Origin: Vicinamibacterales bacterium
GTDB lineage: Bacteria; Acidobacteriota; Vicinamibacteria; Vicinamibacterales; JAKQTR01
DNA: 43,849 nucleotides
NCBI GenBank assembly: GCA_025456345.1
Contig: JALOKU010000022.1
Coordinates: forward strand, 1 to 43,849
Direction: 5' to 3'
In this document: piece by piece, positions 24,633-31,989 of the stretch
Layout of the letters: each line of letters opens with the position of its first letter
Position numbering within the stretch: position 1 is the first letter of the stretch
The notes under the pieces: model-generated
Seen by the model: only the letters and a program-made list of their open reading frames with translations
Database searches by the model: none
What the model was told of the DNA's origin: nothing
Made by a program: the position numbers and the translations under genes

Positions 24633-25718
24633 ATGGAGACCATCGACGTCGTCGTCGTCGGGGGCGGCGTGATCGGACTGGCTTCCGCGGCCGCGATTGC
24701 GGCGGCGGGCCGCGAAGTCTGCGTGCTGGAGCGCCATCCTCGTCCAGGCATGGACACGAGCACGCGGAACAGCGGCGTCATCCACGGAGGCCTCCACTAC
24801 CCGGCGGGATCCCTGAAAGCGAGGCTCTGCGTCGAAGGCGCCCGCGACCTTTACGCCTTCTGCGAGCGGCATCGCGTGCCCCACGCCCGCTGCGGCAAGC
24901 TCGTCGTCGCCCGCGACGACAGCGACGTGGCCGGACTCGAGACGCTCAAGGCGCGGGGAGAAGCCAACGGTGCCGAAGGACTCGCGATCATCGATGCGGC
25001 GGGCATCCGGCGCCGCGAGCCCCATGCCGCCGGCATCGCTGGGCTCGTGTCGCCAAACACGGGCGTGGTGGAGCCGGAAGCCCTCGTGCACACCCTGGCG
25101 CGCGTGCTCGAAGAGTCGGGCGGCTATCTCCTGCCCGGGACACGCCTCGAAGGCGCGGACCTGACGGCCGGCGGCATGCTGCTGCGCACGGAACGAGAGT
25201 CCATTCTCGCAGGGGTGGTCGTCAACGCGGCCGGGCTGTTCGCGGACCACGTGGCGGCGATGCTCGGCGGTGAATCGTTCAGCATTCACCCGTGCCGCGG
25301 CGAGTACGCCGAACTGGCTCCGTCGCGTGCGCACCTGGTAAACGCGCTGGTGTATCCACTCCCCAACGCGTCCGGCCACGGCCTCGGCGTGCACCTCACC
25401 CGAACCACGCGCGGAACCGTGTTGATCGGGCCAACGGTCCACCATCAGGACAGCCGTCACGACTACGAGTCGGCAAGACTGGCGCTCGGCGGCTTCCTCG
25501 AGCCGGCGCGGCGGCTGCTCCCGCAACTGGCGCCCGGAGACCTGAGGCTGGGCGGGAGCGGCATCCGCGCGAATCTGAACCCGCCGGAAGTCAGCTTCGC
25601 CGACTTCCTGATCCGGCGCGACCGGCTCAACCCGCGGATCATTCACGCCGCCGGCATCAACTCGCCCGGCCTGACTTCGTGCCTGGCCGTTGGCAAGCTC
25701 GTCTCGTCGCTGCTGTAG
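24633..25718 (+). CDS. lhgO: FAD-dependent oxidoreductase, L-2-hydroxyglutarate oxidase-like
   Basis: A DAO-family flavoenzyme (361 residues). It has the dinucleotide-binding start VVVVGGGVIGLASAAAIAAAG (6-26) and LERHPRPGMDTSTRNSGVIHGGLHYPAGSLKARLC, the flavin/substrate signature of the LhgO group. It ends with IHAAGINSPGLTSCLAVGKLV. LhgO oxidises L-2-hydroxyglutarate to 2-oxoglutarate and feeds electrons to the quinone pool. The substrate here is inferred by family. It is shorter than the E. coli protein but complete at both ends. It is a single-gene unit between polysaccharide genes, with no obvious link to them. Confidence 0.85.
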   Translation: METIDVVVVGGGVIGLASAAAIAAAGREVCVLERHPRPGMDTSTRNSGVIHGGLHYPAGSLKARLCVEGARDLYAFCERHRVPHARCGKLVVARDDSDVAGLETLKARGEANGAEGLAIIDAAGIRRREPHAAGIAGLVSPNTGVVEPEALVHTLARVLEESGGYLLPGTRLEGADLTAGGMLLRTERESILAGVVVNAAGLFADHVAAMLGGESFSIHPCRGEYAELAPSRAHLVNALVYPLPNASGHGLGVHLTRTTRGTVLIGPTVHHQDSRHDYESARLALGGFLEPARRLLPQLAPGDLRLGGSGIRANLNPPEVSFADFLIRRDRLNPRIIHAAGINSPGLTSCLAVGKLVSSLL

Positions 25719-25728
25719 CGGCGGCCGG

Positions 25729-25747
25729 GGTCCGAGCCTTCCGGACC
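25729..25747. terminator. Small hairpin in a convergent spacer
   Basis: GGTCCG (25729-25734) pairs with CGGACC (25742-25747) around a seven-base loop, between the convergent lhgO and rfbD stops. It could end both transcripts. The stem is short and has no T-run. Confidence 0.3.
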
Positions 25748-25753
25748 GATGGG

Positions 25754-26614
25754 CTACGCGAGGCCGGACGCCAGGTACCGCGCCAGCGCGTCCTGCCACG
25801 CCGGCATGCTGATGCCGGCCGCGCGGAGGCGGGCGTTGTCCAGGGCGCAGTACCTCGGCCGGCGCGCCGGGAGCGTGACGCTCTCGAGGGTGATGGGCCG
25901 GAGGTCGGCGGGTTTGCCCAGCAACCTGGCGATTTCCAGCGCGATGTCGTGCCAGCTGCAGGCGCCGGTGTTCACGCAGTGATAGAGGCCGGAGGCCGTG
26001 CCCGAAGCCACCAGGGCGCGGGTCGCCTCGGCGACATCGAGTATGTACGACGGCGTCACGGTCCGGTCGATGAAGACCGGGACCTCGCGCCCCGCGTCGA
26101 TGCCCGCGATGAGCGTGCCGAGGCTGCCCTTCCGGCCTGCCCAGCCGTCTGGCGCGCCAAACAGGCTCTCGACCCTGAGCACCAGGGCCCGGCCGGCTTC
26201 GGCGGCGAACCACTCGCCGAGCAGCTTCGACGCCGCGTAGACGCCCTGCGGGTTCGGCCGGTCGTCTTCGGTGTACGGACGGGAGGCGGTGCCGTCGAAG
26301 ACGAAATCGCTGGAGTAGTGGACGAGCGTGGCGCCGGCGGCGGCCGATGCCCTGGCGAGTCCTCTCACCGCAAAGGCGTTCACGTCGAGCGCGCGGAGCG
26401 GATCCGATTCGGCCCCGTCCACGTCGTTGCAGGCCGCGCAGTTGACGACGACGTCCGGGCGATGGGCCGCGACGGCGTCGTTGACGGCGCGATCGTCGGT
26501 GATGTCCAGCGCGGCCCGGTCGAGCGGCGTCACGTCCGCGTCGCGGCTGAACACCGCGGAGATGGCGCCGGCCAGCTGACCCGAGGCGCCGGTCACGAGT
26601 ACGCGCTGGCGCAT
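25754..26614 (-). CDS. rfbD: dTDP-4-dehydrorhamnose reductase-like SDR
   Basis: An RmlD-type NAD(P)H-dependent reductase (286 residues) that would complete dTDP-L-rhamnose synthesis. It has the GASGQLAGAI cofactor loop (9-18), DVVVNCAACNDVDGAE, YSSDFVFDG, the YAASK catalytic pair, and the C-terminal RPRYCALDNARLRAAG signature of the family. rfbA, rfbB and rfbC are not in the window, so use of another 4-keto-6-deoxy sugar cannot be excluded. Its ATG shares one base with the stop of the symporter gene (TGATG), an unusual pairing for a transporter and a sugar reductase. Confidence 0.88.
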   Translation of the reverse strand: MRQRVLVTGASGQLAGAISAVFSRDADVTPLDRAALDITDDRAVNDAVAAHRPDVVVNCAACNDVDGAESDPLRALDVNAFAVRGLARASAAAGATLVHYSSDFVFDGTASRPYTEDDRPNPQGVYAASKLLGEWFAAEAGRALVLRVESLFGAPDGWAGRKGSLGTLIAGIDAGREVPVFIDRTVTPSYILDVAEATRALVASGTASGLYHCVNTGACSWHDIALEIARLLGKPADLRPITLESVTLPARRPRYCALDNARLRAAGISMPAWQDALARYLASGLA

Positions 26615-27906
26615 CAGGCGGCCCGGCTGTTCCCGGCGACGAAGGCCTTCATCTTCTCGTCGTCGAACACGCCTTCCCAGCGGGCGACCACCGCCGTCGA
26701 GATGCAGTTGCCCATCACGTTCACCGCCGTGCGGCCCATGTCCATGACCTGGTCGATGCCGAGCAGGATCGCGGCCCCTTCGAGCGGCAGGTTGAACTGG
26801 CCCAACGTCGCGGTGAGCACGACCAGGGCGGCCCGCGGGACCCCGGCCACGCCCTTGCTGGTCAGCATCAGCGTCAGCATCATGATGAGCTGCTGCCCGA
26901 ACGTCATCTCGACACCCGCCAGCTGCGCGACGAAGACGCTCGCCAGCGACAGGTAGAGCGTCGTGCCGTCGAGGTTGAAGCTGTACCCGGTCGGCAGCAC
27001 GAAGCCGACGATGTTCTTGGGCACGCCGAAGCGCTCCATCACCTCGAGCGCCTTGGGCAGCGCGGCCTCGCTGCTGGCCGTGGTGAAGGCGATCAGGAAC
27101 GGCTCGCGGATGGCGTTCGCGAACTTGAAGAACGGCACGCGGATGAGCCACGCCACGCCGCCGATCACGACGATGGCGAACACGAAGAGGCCGCCGTACA
27201 TCAGGAGCACGAGCTTGCCCAGCGTGTAGAGGATCCCCAGGCCCTTGCCGCCCACCGTGGCGGCAATCGCCGCCATCACGCCGATCGGCGCGAAGCGCAT
27301 GACGTAGCCGGTGAACTTGAACATGACCTGGGCTGTGCTCTCGAGCACGTCCACCAGCGGCCTGCCCCGTTCGCCGATCGCCGCGAGCGCGATGCCGAAA
27401 AAGGTCGAGAAGACGACCAGCTGGAGGATGTCGCCGCGCGCCATCGAGTCGACCACCGACGTGGGGAACAGGTGCAGGAAGATGTCCCAGGCGTGCTGCT
27501 GCTTCTGCGCGAGGGCGGCGAGCTCGCCGGTGTCCGCGCCAATCGGCACGGCGAGGCCCGCCCCGGGCTGGAACCAGTTCACCAGCGCCAGACCCCAGAA
27601 AAGCGCAATCGTCGTCGCGACCTCGAAGTAGATGATCGCCTTGAGGCCGATCCGCCCCATCGCCTTCAGGTCGCCGGTGCCCGCAATGCCGACGACCAGC
27701 GTCGAGAACAGCAGGGGGGCGATGATCATCTTGATCATCCGGAGGAACGCGTCGGCGAGCGGCTTGATGCTGACGCCGAAGCCGGGCCAGAAGTACCCGA
27801 CCGCGATGCCGACGAACAGGCCGATGAAGATCTGCGTCGTCACCCCCGGGACGCGGCTGCGGCGGGCGGGCGCGGCGGGCTGGGCGTCGGCATGCGCGAC
27901 CTTCAC
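26614..27906 (-). CDS. Dicarboxylate/amino acid:cation symporter (DAACS family)
   Basis: An inner-membrane secondary transporter of the GltP/DctA type, using Na+ or H+ gradients to take up glutamate, aspartate or C4-dicarboxylates. It has 430 residues with eight helices and two re-entrant loops. It shows FTTASSEAALPKALEVMERFGVPKNIVGFVLPTGYSFNLDGTTLY (serine-rich HP1 and the TM7 motif) and MGRTAVNVMGNCISTAVVARWEG near the end. The start is GTG 27906 with AAGGAG eight bases upstream. Substrate specificity cannot be read reliably. It is linked by a one-base overlap to rfbD. Confidence 0.93.
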   Translation of the reverse strand: MKVAHADAQPAAPARRSRVPGVTTQIFIGLFVGIAVGYFWPGFGVSIKPLADAFLRMIKMIIAPLLFSTLVVGIAGTGDLKAMGRIGLKAIIYFEVATTIALFWGLALVNWFQPGAGLAVPIGADTGELAALAQKQQHAWDIFLHLFPTSVVDSMARGDILQLVVFSTFFGIALAAIGERGRPLVDVLESTAQVMFKFTGYVMRFAPIGVMAAIAATVGGKGLGILYTLGKLVLLMYGGLFVFAIVVIGGVAWLIRVPFFKFANAIREPFLIAFTTASSEAALPKALEVMERFGVPKNIVGFVLPTGYSFNLDGTTLYLSLASVFVAQLAGVEMTFGQQLIMMLTLMLTSKGVAGVPRAALVVLTATLGQFNLPLEGAAILLGIDQVMDMGRTAVNVMGNCISTAVVARWEGVFDDEKMKAFVAGNSRAA

Positions 27907-27950
27907 GGGCGGGGCTCCTTCCTGGGCGCCCGCGCACGGGCGCGTGGCGG

Positions 27951-29108
27951 TCAGGTCGTCCGGCTCAGTGCTTCCGCGAGGACCGAGACGACGTAGCGCT
28001 GCTGCTCGGCCGTGAGCTCGCCGTAGATGGGCAGCGCGAGCGTTTCGCGGGCCGCGAGTTCGGCCTGCGGAAACTGGCCTGTCCGGTACCCGAGGTACGC
28101 GAAGCAGGCCTGCTCGTGGAACGGCACGGGGTAATAGATCGCGCAGCCGACGTGACGGGATTCCAGGTGGGCCTTGACGGCGTCGCGCTGCGGCACGCGA
28201 ATCACGTACTGGTTGAAGATGTGGCGGCGGTCGGGCGCCGAGACCGGCAGGGTCACGCGGCCGGTCAGGCCGGCATCGGCGAACAGGTCATCGTACCGCG
28301 CGGCGTTGCGGCGCCGTGCCTCGGTCCAGCCGGCCAGGTGCGGCAGCTTGACGCGCAGCACCGCCGCCTGCAGGGCGTCGAGGCGGAAGTTGCCGCCGAT
28401 CACCTGGTGGTAGTACTGGCGGTCGGCGCCGTGCACGCGCATCCGCCGGAGCGACGCGGCCACCGTGTCGTCGTTCGTGGTGACGAGGCCGCCATCGCCG
28501 AACGCGCCCAGGTTCTTGCTCGGGAAGAACGAGAAACAGCCGGCGCGGCCGAAGCCGCCCACCATCCGGCCCTTGTAGGTCGCCCCGATGGCCTGGGCGG
28601 CGTCCTCGATGAGCGGCACGCCGGCCCGCTTCGCGATCGCGATCAGCGGATCGAGATCCGCGCTCTGCCCGTACAGGTGCACGGGGATGATCGCCCGCGT
28701 CCGCGAGGTCACGGCGGCGGCCGTGGCCGCGGGGTCGATGTTGTAGGTGACCGGATCGATGTCGACGAAGACCGGCTTCCCGCCGAGGCGCGCCACGCAC
28801 CCGGCCGTCGCGAAAAACGAATAGGTGCTCGTGATGACCTCGTCGCCGGGCCCGATGCCAAGGGCCATCATGGCGAGCAGGAGGGCGTCGGTGCCCGACG
28901 ACACGCCGACGGCGTGGGTGACGCCCAGGCAGGCGGCCAGGTCCCGCTCCATCGCCTCGACCTCCGGCCCCATGATGAAGCGCTGGCTGTCGCACACCCG
29001 GGTCACCACGTCGATCACGGCGTCGCGGATGGGGCGGTACTGCGCCTGCAGGTCGAGCATGGGCACCTGCATGGTGGCCGAGGCCTGACCCGTGTCTGTG
29101 GCTGCCAT
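27951..29108 (-). CDS. DegT/DnrJ/EryC1/StrS aminotransferase
   Basis: A PLP-dependent sugar aminotransferase acting on keto-sugar nucleotides (385 residues). It shows GVSSGTDALLLAMMALGIGPGDEVI, IEDAAQAIGATYKGR and the PLP lysine K198 in FFPSKNLGAFGDGG. The NFRLDALQAAVL and FNQYVIRVP segments are family marks. It resembles the WbpE/3-amino-uronate group, which would pair with the UDP-sugar dehydrogenase at 22.2 kb. A 3-oxidase and N-acetyltransferase of such a pathway are not present here. AAGGAG lies ten bases before ATG 29108. Confidence 0.9.
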   Translation of the reverse strand: MAATDTGQASATMQVPMLDLQAQYRPIRDAVIDVVTRVCDSQRFIMGPEVEAMERDLAACLGVTHAVGVSSGTDALLLAMMALGIGPGDEVITSTYSFFATAGCVARLGGKPVFVDIDPVTYNIDPAATAAAVTSRTRAIIPVHLYGQSADLDPLIAIAKRAGVPLIEDAAQAIGATYKGRMVGGFGRAGCFSFFPSKNLGAFGDGGLVTTNDDTVAASLRRMRVHGADRQYYHQVIGGNFRLDALQAAVLRVKLPHLAGWTEARRRNAARYDDLFADAGLTGRVTLPVSAPDRRHIFNQYVIRVPQRDAVKAHLESRHVGCAIYYPVPFHEQACFAYLGYRTGQFPQAELAARETLALPIYGELTAEQQRYVVSVLAEALSRTT

Positions 29109-29135
29109 ATGCCTGCGTCTCCTTGAGCGGGGCCG

Positions 29136-29714
29136 TCAGTGGCCGATGATGCGGGGCTGGCCCCACAGCGCGAAGTCGTTGCGGGCGTCGCCGGCGTCCT
29201 TGGGCGGGCCCGGGTCCGTGTTGAAGTTGAGTTCGATCAGCTGCCCCTCATAGGCGGCCAGATCGATCGTCGCCGACAGCCATCGGCGGTCGCGATCGCG
29301 GCCTTTGGGGTTCACGAGCTCCTTCAGGTACTCCTCGTAGGTGCGGCCGTCCGAGACGCCGATGCGGAACTGCACGCCGTTCCCCTCCGCCGTCCACGCG
29401 TCCTCCCGCACGCCGTAGTAGACCTCGAGCGTGCCGCGGCGCGGCACCTCGATCTTCCAGCGGATCCGCGCGTGCGGCGGGGCGAAGATCGCCTGGTGGG
29501 TCTCGCCGGCGAGCGTCACCGGCGCCACCGTGAAGGGCGCCTCGCCCGGCTGTTCCCACGTCGATCGGGTCAGGGCCTGCGGCAGCAGGCTGATGAGATC
29601 GACGGCGGCGGTCGTGCCGCCTGTGCGGAGCATCCAGAAGGCCACCACCGCCACCAGGACGGCGAGGCCCGCCAGCGCCGCCACGACGTTCTTGTTGTTC
29701 AGCACGGGTGACAT
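29136..29714 (-). CDS. Hypothetical membrane-anchored protein with a beta-sandwich-like domain
   Basis: 192 residues. One N-terminal transmembrane helix (about 10-27, VVAALAGLAVLVAVVAFWML) is followed by a periplasmic part of about 160 residues. That part alternates strands (HARIRWKIEVPRRGTLEVYYGV, WLSATIDLAAYEGQLIELNF) and ends DFALWGQPRIIGH, reminiscent of carbohydrate-binding jelly-roll modules. No family is claimed. The GGAGGG sits directly against ATG 29714, which is too close. A GTG four codons in (29705) would have better spacing. It lies 27 bp upstream of the aminotransferase gene, so it may belong to the polysaccharide locus. Confidence 0.65.
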   Translation of the reverse strand: MSPVLNNKNVVAALAGLAVLVAVVAFWMLRTGGTTAAVDLISLLPQALTRSTWEQPGEAPFTVAPVTLAGETHQAIFAPPHARIRWKIEVPRRGTLEVYYGVREDAWTAEGNGVQFRIGVSDGRTYEEYLKELVNPKGRDRDRRWLSATIDLAAYEGQLIELNFNTDPGPPKDAGDARNDFALWGQPRIIGH

Positions 29715-29749
29715 CCCTCCTTCGTCGCGTCCAACGCCCAAATCCCCGC

Positions 29750-29776
29750 ATGCTAGCATCCGGCCCGATCGGGCCG
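29750..29776. terminator. Two adjacent perfect palindromes downstream of smpB
   Basis: ATGCTAGCAT (29750-29759) and CGGCCCGATCGGGCCG (29761-29776) are both perfectly self-complementary. They lie between the smpB stop and the next minus-strand gene. The second could form a 6-bp GC stem with a GATC loop. It is a possible terminator without a U-run, or protein-binding sites. Confidence 0.4.
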
Positions 29777-29796
29777 CAAGCTGGCGGGGCCGCGGC

Positions 29797-30291
29797 TCAG
29801 CGGCCTTTCTCCTTCACGGCCGCCCGCGTTTCGCGGTCGATCTCGCGGCGCTTGATCGTCTCGCGGCGGTCGTAGTCCTTCTTCCCCTTCGCCAGGCTGA
29901 TCGCGATCTTGACGCGGCCGGTCTTGAAGTACATCTGCACCGGCACCAGCGTCATGCCGCGCTCGGTGGTCTTGCCGATGAGCTTCCGGATCTCGTGCCG
30001 GTGCAGGAGCAGCTTGCGCGGCCTGAGCGGTTCGTGGTCGGCGTAGCCCCGGCTGCTGTACGCCCCGATGTGGACGTTGTGGACGTACACGTCCCCGCCC
30101 TGGACCCTCGCGAAGCTGTCGCGCAGGTTGACCCGGCCTTCGCGAATCGCCTTCACCTCGGTGCCGACCAGCGCCACGCCCGCCTCGAACGTCTCGATCA
30201 GGTGATAGTCGTGGCGGGCCTTGCGATTCTCGGCGATGATGCGCTCGGCCTTCTTCCGGTCGGCCTTCTCGCGCGTGCCCTTGACGCTCAC
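29797..30291 (-). CDS. smpB: SsrA (tmRNA)-binding protein
   Basis: Binds tmRNA and delivers it to stalled ribosomes for trans-translation. It has 164 residues, including an OB-fold core with HDYHLIETFEAGVALVGTEVKAIREGRVNLRDSFA and HNVHIGAYSSRGYADHEPLRPRKLLLHRHEI. The basic C-terminal tail GKKDYDRRETIKRREIDRETRAAVKEKGR enters the mRNA channel. The GTG start at 30291 overlaps the pdxA stop (GTGA). tmRNA (ssrA) itself was not found in the window. Confidence 0.96.
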   Translation of the reverse strand: MSVKGTREKADRKKAERIIAENRKARHDYHLIETFEAGVALVGTEVKAIREGRVNLRDSFARVQGGDVYVHNVHIGAYSSRGYADHEPLRPRKLLLHRHEIRKLIGKTTERGMTLVPVQMYFKTGRVKIAISLAKGKKDYDRRETIKRREIDRETRAAVKEKGR

Positions 30292-31196
30292 GGCCGGCGC
30301 TCCCCGGCGGACGCGCGGTGGTCGCGGCCCGCGCAGGCCAGCCTGGCCGCCAGCCGCACGGCCTCGATCAGGCTGCCGGGGTCGGCCGCGTTCCTCCCGG
30401 CGATGTCGAACGCGGTGCCGTGATCCACCGACGTGCGGATAATCGGCAGCCCGAGCGTGACGTTGACGGCCTTGCCAAACGCCAGCAGCTTCACCGGGAT
30501 GAGCCCCTGGTCGTGGTAGCACGCGATGATCGCGTCGAACTCGCCGCGCGACGCGCGCACGAACAGCGTGTCCGCCGGATACGGCCCCGCCACGCGGATG
30601 CCGTCGCCGGCGCACGCCGCGATCGCCGGCTCGATGACGCGCTGCTCCTCGTCACCGAGCACGCCGCCCTCTCCCGCGTGCGGGTTGAGGCCGCACATCG
30701 CCAGGCGCGGCAGGCTGAAGCCGAACCGCGGCAGTTCCCTCGCCGCCAGCCGGATCACGCCTTCGACCACCTCGCGCGTGAGCAGGCGCGGCACCGAGGC
30801 GAGCGGCTCGTGAATCGTGGCCAGCACGACGCGCAGGGCGTCGGCGTGGAACATCATCGCCACCGACGGCGCGCCGGTCAGGTGGGCGAGCAGTTCAGTG
30901 TGGCCGCGCCACGGCAGGCCCGCCAGCGCGAAGGCCGCCTTGTTGATGGGCGCGGTGGCGACGGCGTCGACCTCGCCGGCCATGGCGTCCTCAACCGCCG
31001 CGACAATCGCCCCGTACGCCGTGCGCCCGGCTTCGGCAGAGAGCGTCCCGGCTTCGACGCCGGGCGAGTAGATCCTGCCGTAGAGCACCGGCGTGCAGAC
31101 CTCGATCACGCGCGGATGGGCTGCGGCCTTGGCCGCGATCTCCGGGCCGATGCCGGCCGGGTCGCCGATCGTGATCGCCACGCGAGGGAGGCTCAT
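30288..31196 (-). CDS. pdxA: 4-hydroxythreonine-4-phosphate dehydrogenase (short form)
   Basis: An NAD-dependent oxidation in the DXP-dependent route to pyridoxal phosphate. It is 302 residues, starting MSLPRVAITIGDPAGIGPEI. It shows TAPINKAAFALAGLPWRGHTELLAHLTG, CGLNPHAGEGGVLGDEE, CYHDQGLIPVKLL and RTSVDHGTAFDIAG, covering the metal-binding histidines. The stretch after CTPVLYG is short, running into SAEAGRTAY after about 17 residues where many family members have about 40-60. All catalytic motifs remain. The ATG overlaps the ricT stop by four bases, and smpB overlaps downstream. Confidence 0.94.
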   Translation of the reverse strand: MSLPRVAITIGDPAGIGPEIAAKAAAHPRVIEVCTPVLYGRIYSPGVEAGTLSAEAGRTAYGAIVAAVEDAMAGEVDAVATAPINKAAFALAGLPWRGHTELLAHLTGAPSVAMMFHADALRVVLATIHEPLASVPRLLTREVVEGVIRLAARELPRFGFSLPRLAMCGLNPHAGEGGVLGDEEQRVIEPAIAACAGDGIRVAGPYPADTLFVRASRGEFDAIIACYHDQGLIPVKLLAFGKAVNVTLGLPIIRTSVDHGTAFDIAGRNAADPGSLIEAVRLAARLACAGRDHRASAGERRP

Positions 31197-31966
31197 CCGC
31201 CGCATCCCGGCCCGCAGCCGCCGCCGCAGCCCCCCGGAACCGGGGTGTCGCCCGCGCTGCCGGGGTAGGCCTCGTCGCGGGCCGCCGCCGGGGTCCCGTG
31301 GTTCAGTTCGTAGCGGAGGCAGCACTTCAGCCGGCCGCACACGCCCGACAGCCGCGACGGGTTCAGCGCGAGGTCCTGCTGCTTGGCCATCTTGATCGAC
31401 ACCGGCTCGAACGACTTCAGCCAGGTGCTGCAGCAGAGCGGGCGGCCGCACGTGCCGTAGCCGGAGAGGAGCCGCGCCTCGTCACGCACGCCGATCTGGC
31501 GGAGTTCGATCCGGGTCTTGAATTCCGACGCGAGCTCCCGCACCAGCTCGCGGAAGTCCACGCGCTCTTCCGACGTGAAGAAGAACACCAGCCGCGACCC
31601 GTCGAACACCTGCTCCACGCGGGCGAGCTTCATCGCCAGGCCGCGCTCCCGGAGCTTCATCACGCACAGGCGGAACGCCTCGCGCTCGCGCTGCTCGTGC
31701 CTCGCGCGCAGCGACTGGTCCTGGCCGGACGCGCGGCGCAGCACGCGGGGGGGCTGGCCTGACGGGGGATGGTGCGCCAGCACCGAGGCCGGGCGGGCCA
31801 GCACCGACGCGAGCCCGGGGCCCGACTCGGTCTGGACGACGACGAGATCGCCCTCGGCGAGGGGCGGCTCCGCGGCGCAGGCCAGCGCCGTCCGAATCCA
31901 GCCGCCGGGGATGGCCTTGACCGCCACGAAGGCGCCGGGCGCTCCAGCGCTCATAGGATCCTGCAT
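31193..31966 (-). CDS. ricT: PSP1-domain iron-sulfur protein (RicT/YaaT-like)
   Basis: 257 residues with a PSP1 C-terminal domain. In Bacillus, RicT/YaaT forms an iron-sulfur complex with RicA and RicF that controls RNase Y and other processes. Cluster-type cysteines are C173, C178 and C179 (GTCGRPLCCS) and C210, C215 and C216 (GVCGRLKCCLRYE). A glycine/cysteine tail follows (CGGGCGPGCGG, C247, C251, C255). The start is ATG 31966; an ATG four codons later (31954) with AGGA upstream is possible. It follows holB by 23 bp, the same neighbourhood as in Firmicutes. RicA and RicF partners are not seen here, so the role is uncertain. Confidence 0.88.
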   Translation of the reverse strand: MQDPMSAGAPGAFVAVKAIPGGWIRTALACAAEPPLAEGDLVVVQTESGPGLASVLARPASVLAHHPPSGQPPRVLRRASGQDQSLRARHEQREREAFRLCVMKLRERGLAMKLARVEQVFDGSRLVFFFTSEERVDFRELVRELASEFKTRIELRQIGVRDEARLLSGYGTCGRPLCCSTWLKSFEPVSIKMAKQQDLALNPSRLSGVCGRLKCCLRYELNHGTPAAARDEAYPGSAGDTPVPGGCGGGCGPGCGG

Positions 31967-31989
31967 CTATCGCCGCTCGCGACGCGCCG

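Noticed and set aside
25754-27937. One 727-residue fusion of rfbD with an upstream frame
   Set aside because: The upstream portion is an out-of-frame reading of the symporter. rfbD starts at the ATG at 26614.
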